This document shows, piece after piece, positions 43,845 through 44,624 of a stretch of DNA of 44,624 bases (the first letter of the stretch is position 1; the number at the start of each line of letters is the position of its first letter). Source of the DNA: an uncultured Pelagibacteraceae bacterium (GTDB lineage Bacteria > Pseudomonadota > Alphaproteobacteria > Pelagibacterales > Pelagibacteraceae); the NCBI GenBank assembly GCA_902569615.1, contig CACFUX010000007.1, positions 1 through 44,624 of the forward strand. The letters are read 5' to 3'. Under the pieces are notes generated by a model. That model made no database searches and was not told the DNA's origin. It was given only the letters and a program-made list of their open reading frames with translations. The translations under genes and the position numbers were made by a program.

Positions 43845-44624
43845 TGACACAAAATTTTAGATTAAGTAAAGGTGGTTTAATTAATAGAGATAAAAAAATT
43901 TTCTTTAAATTTAATAATAAAGAATATTTTGGATATGAAGGGGACACAATAGCATCTGCCTTGATTGCAAACGGAGTTCATCTTATTGGTAGAAGTTTTA
44001 AATATCATAGGCCTAGAGGTTTTTTTGGAGCAGGCGTTGATGAACCTTATGCGATAGTACAATTAAAAAGAAATAATGAAACTGATCCAAATGTAAGAGC
44101 CACTGAACAGGAAATTTTTGAGGGTTTAGAGGCAAAAAGTGTAAATTGTTGGCCAAATGTAAATTTTGACATAGGTGCAATTAATAATTTCTTAAGAATG
44201 TTCTTTCCTGCTGGTTTTTATTACAAAACTTTTATGTGGCCAAAAAGTTTTTGGTACAAACTTTATGAACCTTTTATAAGAAAAGCAGCTGGATTTGGAT
44301 CAGCATCTATAAAACACGATAAAGAGCGCTATGAACATAAATATGAATACTGTGATTTACTAATCGCAGGCTCAGGACCATCTGGATTAGCAAGCGCATA
44401 TTCGGCAGCAAAAAATGGTGCCAAAGTAATTTTAGCAGAGGATAAACCAAGGTTTGGTGGAAGTTTACTTACAGATGAATCAAGTATTGGAAATCAAACT
44501 GGAACAGAATGGGCTAGCAAAATTATATCCGAACTTAAGTCAATGAAAAATGTAATTGTAAAAAATAGATCTCAGGTTTTTGGATATTATGACCATAACA
44601 TGTTGGTAATGTCAGAAAGAGTAA
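43844..44624 (+). CDS. soxA: Sarcosine oxidase alpha subunit, 3' end cut by window
   Basis: 260 codons are visible before the window ends, of about 1000 expected. The start ATG overlaps the soxD TAA by one base (TAATG). The N-terminal region GYEGDTIASALIANGV and GRSFKYHRPRGFFGAGVDEP is the SoxA ferredoxin-like (Fer2_4) fold, followed by a Rossmann domain (DLLIAGSGPSGLASAYSAAK, then EDKPRFGGSL) for the NAD/FAD part. The C-terminal THF domain lies outside. It completes soxBDA. soxG is not visible. Confidence 0.93.
   Translation, partial: MTQNFRLSKGGLINRDKKIFFKFNNKEYFGYEGDTIASALIANGVHLIGRSFKYHRPRGFFGAGVDEPYAIVQLKRNNETDPNVRATEQEIFEGLEAKSVNCWPNVNFDIGAINNFLRMFFPAGFYYKTFMWPKSFWYKLYEPFIRKAAGFGSASIKHDKERYEHKYEYCDLLIAGSGPSGLASAYSAAKNGAKVILAEDKPRFGGSLLTDESSIGNQTGTEWASKIISELKSMKNVIVKNRSQVFGYYDHNMLVMSERV

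Overview
The window looks like a piece of a streamlined, very AT-rich marine alphaproteobacterium of the SAR11 group (Pelagibacterales). The evidence is the low GC, intergenic gaps of only a few bases, many TAATG/ATGA stop-start overlaps, and the gene set: TMAO demethylase, bacterial trimethylamine monooxygenase, TmoXWV-type transporter, N-methylglutamate synthase-like genes, sarcosine oxidase and formate-THF ligase. I see no rRNA, tRNA, IS element, phage gene or CRISPR array. No stretch longer than about 220 bases lacks a recognised gene.

Layout. (1) 1-7402: the 3' part of an aldehyde dehydrogenase, an NCS1 nucleobase/allantoin-type permease, then on the minus strand a four-gene set (M20 deacylase, allantoinase PuuE, allantoicase, ureidoglycolate lyase). 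This set would turn allantoin into urea and glyoxylate. CsaA-like and LysE-like genes diverge from it. (2) 7445-12930: aconitase carrying a +1 frameshift in a G7 run, a YfgM-like membrane protein, lipoprotein BamB, and two small conserved proteins of unknown function. (3) 12487-26665, all minus strand: a nitrogen/methylamine block with TMAO demethylase (tdm), a MarR-like protein, a FAD amine oxidoreductase, a glutamine synthetase homologue, three glutamate-synthase-like subunits (mgsABC/glxBCD type), a small basic protein, AmtB, two small membrane proteins (one of 52 aa), a second GlnT/GmaS-type synthetase, a diaminopropionate ammonia-lyase and a conserved unknown. (4) 26770-34944, plus strand: TMAO/betaine-type binding protein (tmoX) with a strong terminator, three small exported or membrane proteins (one with MORN repeats), the ATPase and fused permease (tmoW, tmoV), then glpK and gpsA. 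(5) 34976-40506: trimethylamine monooxygenase (tmm) on the minus strand, diverging from an Fe-alcohol dehydrogenase, class I amidotransferase, gshA, gshB operon. (6) 40498-44624: fhs (minus) diverging from soxB, soxD and a soxA cut by the window end.

How the parts fit (inference from known pathways). TMA is oxidised to TMAO by Tmm, or TMAO is imported by TmoXWV. Tdm converts TMAO to dimethylamine and formaldehyde. Methylamine is captured on glutamate by a GmaS-type synthetase and turned into N-methylglutamate by Mgs. A FAD dehydrogenase then releases the methyl group as a C1 unit. Sarcosine oxidase delivers another C1 unit to THF, and Fhs interconverts formyl-THF and formate. AmtB, the allantoin genes and the ammonia-lyase add reduced nitrogen. 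DMA monooxygenase is not in the window. The least explained parts are the small proteins beside amtB, the three-gene insert inside the tmo locus, the Fe-ADH/amidotransferase/glutathione operon, and a shared promoter-like 11-mer upstream of amtB and the FAD oxidoreductase.
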